Of a DNA stretch of 64,000 bases, positions 59,797-64,000 are shown in pieces (the stretch's first letter is position 1; the number at the start of each line of letters is the position of its first letter). Below the pieces are notes generated by a model that saw only the letters and a list, made by a program, of their open reading frames with translations, searched no databases and had not been told where the DNA came from. The position numbers and the translations under genes are program-made. The stretch is from an uncultured Roseobacter sp. (GTDB lineage Bacteria; Pseudomonadota; Alphaproteobacteria; Rhodobacterales; Rhodobacteraceae). Where the stretch lies: positions 62,001 through 126,000 of the forward strand of contig NZ_CANLXG010000003.1 of the NCBI RefSeq assembly GCF_947495025.1, written 5' to 3'.

Positions 59797-61202
59797 TACG
59801 CCGCCCCCTTCTGCAATCGTTGCGGCAGGCCGTTTGCCCAGGCGCTGATCGTGCCTGCCCCAAGGCAGACCACCATATCACCGGGGCGCGCCTGTTCGCG
59901 CACGAGGCGCTCAAGGTCATCCTCACCCACCACAGCGCGGGCATGCCGGTGCCCGTGACGGATCAGGCCGGCCACCAGATCATCGCGCGATGCGCCTTCG
60001 ACCGGGTCCTCGCCCGCAGCAAAAACCTCGGCAATACCAACCACGTCTGCGTCATTGAAGCAGGCACAGAAATCTTCAAAATGATGGCTCAGACGGCTGT
60101 AACGGTGTGGCTGGTGAACGGCAATAACCCGCCCTTCGGTCGCCTGCCGCGCCGCTTTGAGCACCGCGGCGATCTCTACCGGGTGATGTCCGTAATCATC
60201 AATAATCGTCACACCATTAACCTCCCCCACACGGGTAAAGCGGCGGTTAACGCCACCGAACGCGGCTAATGCTTTCTTAATCTCTTCGCCTTTCATGCCG
60301 AGGTGGCGTGCAACAGCCACAGCAGAGAGTGCATTGGAGACGTTATGATCTCCGGGCATCGGCAGGCTGCAGCCCTCAATCACGATACCTTCGGCCTGCA
60401 GCGCGACATCGAAATGCGCGACCCCGCCCCGGTAGGTCAGATTGACCGCACGCACATCCGCCTGAGCGTTGAACCCATAGGTCATGATCCGCCGGTCGCT
60501 GATGCGCCCGACCAGAGCCTGCACATCCGGATCATCCGTGCAGCACACCGCCAGACCATAAAACGGGATATTGGACACAAAGTCATAGAACCCCTGGTGA
60601 AGCGCTTCTTCGGTGCCCCAGTGCTCCATGTGTTCCGGATCGATATTGGTTACAATGGCAATCGTTGCCGGCAGGCGGTTGAACGTGCCGTCGCTCTCGT
60701 CGGCCTCCACCACCATCCATTCGCCCTCCCCAGCGCGTGCGTTCGAGCCGTAAGCGTGGATAATACCGCCATTCACGACTGTCGGATCGAAATCACCCGC
60801 ATCAAGCAGGGTGGCAACCATCGTGGTGGTCGTGGTTTTGCCGTGCGTTCCCGCGACAGCAATGTTGGATTTGAGGCGCATGAGCTCGGCCAGCATCTCG
60901 GCCCGGCGCACAATAGGCAGGCCCTGAAGACGGGCGGCATCCAGTTCAGCATTGCCGGCTTTGATTGCACTGGAAATCACGACCACATCCGCGTTTTCAA
61001 CATTCGCAGCCTGCTGTCCCTCGAAAACCGTCGCACCCAGCTCCTGCAGGCGCCGGGTAATCGGCGTGGATTTCAGATCAGATCCCTGAACCGTGTAGCC
61101 ATGGTTCAGCAGCACCTCGGCAATGCCTGACATGCCGATCCCGCCGATGCCCACAAAATGAATCGGGCCCACGTCTCCCGGCAGCTTGGTTGCAGCACTC
61201 AT
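59796..61202 (-). CDS. murC: UDP-N-acetylmuramate-L-alanine ligase
   Basis: ORF 468 aa; [29 protein letters not shown]. Confidence 0.98.
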   Translation of the reverse strand: MSAATKLPGDVGPIHFVGIGGIGMSGIAEVLLNHGYTVQGSDLKSTPITRRLQELGATVFEGQQAANVENADVVVISSAIKAGNAELDAARLQGLPIVRRAEMLAELMRLKSNIAVAGTHGKTTTTTMVATLLDAGDFDPTVVNGGIIHAYGSNARAGEGEWMVVEADESDGTFNRLPATIAIVTNIDPEHMEHWGTEEALHQGFYDFVSNIPFYGLAVCCTDDPDVQALVGRISDRRIMTYGFNAQADVRAVNLTYRGGVAHFDVALQAEGIVIEGCSLPMPGDHNVSNALSAVAVARHLGMKGEEIKKALAAFGGVNRRFTRVGEVNGVTIIDDYGHHPVEIAAVLKAARQATEGRVIAVHQPHRYSRLSHHFEDFCACFNDADVVGIAEVFAAGEDPVEGASRDDLVAGLIRHGHRHARAVVGEDDLERLVREQARPGDMVVCLGAGTISAWANGLPQRLQKGAA

Positions 61203-62302
61203 GTCTCATATCCCCTCGCGGCGAGCCTTTCGACCATACCGGCCAGCAGCTCTGTCGCCTCCGGCTTGCCAAATCTGGCCGCCGAGCGCGCCATTTGCAT
61301 TGCCCCATCCGGATTGTCCAGCACCGATGTGATCATGTCTGAAAGGGCGTCAACGCTGGCCATGGATTCCGGCACCATGATCGCGCCACCCGCCTCTACG
61401 AGACCGCGGGCATTCGCGGTCTGATGGTCCCCGGTGGCAGCGGCATAGGGGATCAGGATCGACGGCCGCCCGATCACCGAAATATCCGCAACCGACGACG
61501 CGCCAGAGCGGCTGATCACCAGCTGGGCTTCGGACATGCGACGGGGGACGTCATCAAAGAATGGCAGCACCTCGGCCCGGATGTTGTTATCCCGGTAGAA
61601 CCCTTCGACACGTTCCAGATCTTCTTCGCGGGCCTGGTGGCTGACCCGGATGTTTGAAAGAATGTGCATCGGCAGTGCCGCGATCGCGGGCGGCACGACA
61701 TCGCTGAGAATACGCGCACCCTGGCTGCCACCGATCACCAGAAGCTCCATGGGGTAATCACCGGGCGAGATATATCCGGCTTCGACCCGCTCCAGCACCG
61801 CGCCGCGCACCGGATTGCCCGTGTGTTCGCCGGTGACACCCTGCGGCAGGTCCGTGGGCCATGTGCCGCAGGCAATCGCCTCGACGCGGGAGGCAAAAAA
61901 CGTGTTCACCCGCCCGAGCACCCCGTTCTGCTCATGTATCATACGCGGCAGTTTCATCACAAAGGCCGCCGCCATTGCGGGGATGGTCGGATAGCCGCCA
62001 AAGCCCACAACAACCGCCGGCCGGTCGCGGCGCATCTTGAGCAGCGCACCCAGAACGCCTGTACCAATCCGGAAGGGTGCTGCCGCCTTGGCAACAAAAC
62101 CGCCCCGCGCAAAGGTCGCGCTGCTGATTTCCTCGATCTCTGTGCCGTCCGGAAAACCACCGGTATAGCGAGCGCCGCGCGGATCTGTCGACAGCTTGAC
62201 CCGCCATCCCCGCGCCAGCATGGCCTCGGCCAGTGCCTGGGCAGGAAACATGTGCCCCCCTGTGCCGCCCGCGGCGATCAGCAACAAAGGTTTGCCCGTC
62301 AT
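61199..62302 (-). CDS. murG: UDP-GlcNAc:lipid II N-acetylglucosaminyltransferase
   Basis: ORF 367 aa; [26 protein letters not shown]. Confidence 0.98.
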   Translation of the reverse strand: MTGKPLLLIAAGGTGGHMFPAQALAEAMLARGWRVKLSTDPRGARYTGGFPDGTEIEEISSATFARGGFVAKAAAPFRIGTGVLGALLKMRRDRPAVVVGFGGYPTIPAMAAAFVMKLPRMIHEQNGVLGRVNTFFASRVEAIACGTWPTDLPQGVTGEHTGNPVRGAVLERVEAGYISPGDYPMELLVIGGSQGARILSDVVPPAIAALPMHILSNIRVSHQAREEDLERVEGFYRDNNIRAEVLPFFDDVPRRMSEAQLVISRSGASSVADISVIGRPSILIPYAAATGDHQTANARGLVEAGGAIMVPESMASVDALSDMITSVLDNPDGAMQMARSAARFGKPEATELLAGMVERLAARGYET

Positions 62303-63468
62303 CGTCCCCGTCCGCGTGTCAGAAGGTCACTGATTTCGCCCTGAGGCCGGGTCCGGGTAAAGGCAAGCAGCATACCAACAGCGATGCCAGAGGCGATTAC
62401 CGAAGAGCCGCCGTAGCTGACAAAGGGCAGTGTCATGCCCTTGGCTGGCAGCAGACGCACCGCAACGCCCATGTTGATCATGGCCTGAACGCCCAGCGTA
62501 CAGGCGAGTCCGGTTCCCGCAAGCCGGATGAAAGTGTCGCGTTCCCGCACCAGCCGCATCAGCGAACGGATCACCACTGTGGCATAGAGCGCGATGATGA
62601 TCAGGACGAGGATCAGCCCGTATTCCTCTGCCGCAACGGCAATAATAAAGTCGGTGTGCGCATCCGGCAAAGACCATTTCACCTGGCCTTCCCCGACGCC
62701 AACACCGAAGAGCCCGCCTTCACGAATGGCGTTGGCCGCATATCCGAGCTGGGTTGTCGGATCGATATCTGTACTGAGGAAGCCGTCTATGCGCCGCGCG
62801 AAATGCTCAGAGCTGGCATAGGCAAAAGTGCCCCCCGCAACGACCATAAGCGCCATGCCAACCAGCAGGACCATCGGTGCGCCGGCCACAAAGTACATCA
62901 CGCCCCAGGCGAAGAGAACCAGACACGCCTGTCCGAAGTCCGGCTGCAGCGCCAGCATCAGAACGATGGAGATACACAGCGCAAACGACCAGGTCTTGCC
63001 CGGGGGTCCGTTCAGATCAGAAGACGCCGCCATCATCCAGGCCGCGACAACCACAAAACCCGGCTTGAGAAACTCCGAAGGCTGCAGCGACGCAAAGCCG
63101 AGCCTGTACCAGCGCACGGCGCCCTTGCCGAAATCTGTTCCGAAAAAGGGCAAAAGCGCCAGCGCCACAAAGGCCACCAGGAATCCCAGCACTGCAAGGC
63201 GACGCACCAGCACCGGCGACATCATCGACGTGATCAGCATCGCGATCAGGGCCAGCGTGCCAAACAATGCCTGGCGCTGGACATAGTGAAAGGCCTCAAA
63301 CCCGTTTTTCTCCGCAAGCGGCGGCGAGGCCGCGAGCCCCAGCAGCAGGCCGATCGCAAAAAGAATGAGAACACAGGACATCGCCCATTTGTCGACTGTC
63401 CGCCACCATTTAGGGAGGATCGGTTCGCCATCGCGAACCGGGACCGCACCATAGACCATTTCCGTCAT
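62299..63468 (-). CDS. ftsW: Peptidoglycan glycosyltransferase FtsW
   Basis: ORF 389 aa; SEDS family, [26 protein letters not shown]. Confidence 0.96.
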   Translation of the reverse strand: MTEMVYGAVPVRDGEPILPKWWRTVDKWAMSCVLILFAIGLLLGLAASPPLAEKNGFEAFHYVQRQALFGTLALIAMLITSMMSPVLVRRLAVLGFLVAFVALALLPFFGTDFGKGAVRWYRLGFASLQPSEFLKPGFVVVAAWMMAASSDLNGPPGKTWSFALCISIVLMLALQPDFGQACLVLFAWGVMYFVAGAPMVLLVGMALMVVAGGTFAYASSEHFARRIDGFLSTDIDPTTQLGYAANAIREGGLFGVGVGEGQVKWSLPDAHTDFIIAVAAEEYGLILVLIIIALYATVVIRSLMRLVRERDTFIRLAGTGLACTLGVQAMINMGVAVRLLPAKGMTLPFVSYGGSSVIASGIAVGMLLAFTRTRPQGEISDLLTRGRGR

Positions 63469-63601
63469 GGAAGCCTGCCTTGATAATTACACTGCCGATA
63501 CGCCCCTTTTCGGGGTCTGATTTGCCTAGTGTAACCTGAAACCTGCGTTCAGACCAGCCTGAACCCTTGCCTTTATAGGTATTTCACGCCAGTTCGCGGG
63601 C

Positions 63602-64000
63602 ATGGACTATGATATTGCGATCATCGGGGCCGGCGCTGCAGGCATGATGTGTGCGGCTCACGCACCAGGTCGGGTGCTCATCGTCGATCACGCGAAAGCG
63701 CCGGGTGAGAAAATCCGCATCTCGGGTGGTGGTCGGTGCAACTTTACCAACCTTTATTGCGAACCTGGCGCGTTTCTGTCCGGCAACCCGCATTTCGCCA
63801 AATCGGCACTGGCACGCTATACCCAGTGGGATTTTATCGATCTGGTGGATCAGCACGGTATTGCCTGGCACGAAAAAACACTGGGCCAGCTCTTTTGCGA
63901 CAATTCCGCAAAAGACATCATTTCGATGCTGAGGCGTATGATACAGCAGAATGGCGCTGAACTGCTGTTGCAAACATCCGTCCTGGACTTTGCAAAGACA
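63602..64000 (+). CDS. NAD(P)/FAD-dependent oxidoreductase, HI0933/BaiN-like (truncated by window edge)
   Basis: MDYDIAIIGAGAAGMMCAAHAPGRVLIVDHAKAPGEKIRISGGGRCNFTNLYCEPGAFLSGNPHFAKSAL; no stop before the window end. Confidence 0.88.
   Translation, partial: MDYDIAIIGAGAAGMMCAAHAPGRVLIVDHAKAPGEKIRISGGGRCNFTNLYCEPGAFLSGNPHFAKSALARYTQWDFIDLVDQHGIAWHEKTLGQLFCDNSAKDIISMLRRMIQQNGAELLLQTSVLDFAKT

Noticed and set aside
62233-63483. 416-aa plus-strand ORF
   Set aside because: Antisense to ftsW/murG; H/R/Q-rich composition of a shadow ORF.
1-64000. CRISPR array, transposon, prophage or integrated element
   Set aside because: No regularly spaced repeats, transposase, integrase or phage structural genes noticed; only the XRE operon region shows a marked local AT-rich deviation.

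Overview
The window looks like a contiguous chromosomal segment from a GC-rich alphaproteobacterium, most likely Rhodobacterales/roseobacter (inferred from gene content and order, not searched). It is densely coded and mostly housekeeping. Blocks in order: truncated isovaleryl-CoA dehydrogenase-like gene; DegT aminotransferase; gph-glmU-glmS; moaA-waaA; an oligopeptide-type ABC transporter locus with a fused double ATPase, two M20 hydrolases and a DAO-type oxidoreductase; DUF3422; pntB-pntA; a mixed metabolic block ending in glcG-like/glcB; pepN; gatB; a small XRE-regulator operon; bolA, J-domain, cobS, racemase-like, cobT; clcA, recN, bamD, lpxC; and part of the dcw cluster (ftsZ, a secreted ORF, ftsA, ftsQ, ddl, murB, two DUF2484-like ORFs, murC, murG, ftsW). 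I found no CRISPR array, transposase, prophage, rRNA or convincing tRNA. The best leads for undescribed biology are: (1) mutually exclusive inverted repeats in the pntAB leader; (2) an Asp/Glu racemase-like protein between cobS and cobT that appears to lack both catalytic cysteines; (3) a perfect CtrA-type box between murB and ddl; (4) a predicted secreted ORF between ftsA and ftsZ; (5) a three-gene XRE operon with a promoter/operator-like AT-rich palindrome over its annotated start. All homology statements come from reading protein sequence by eye, with no database search.
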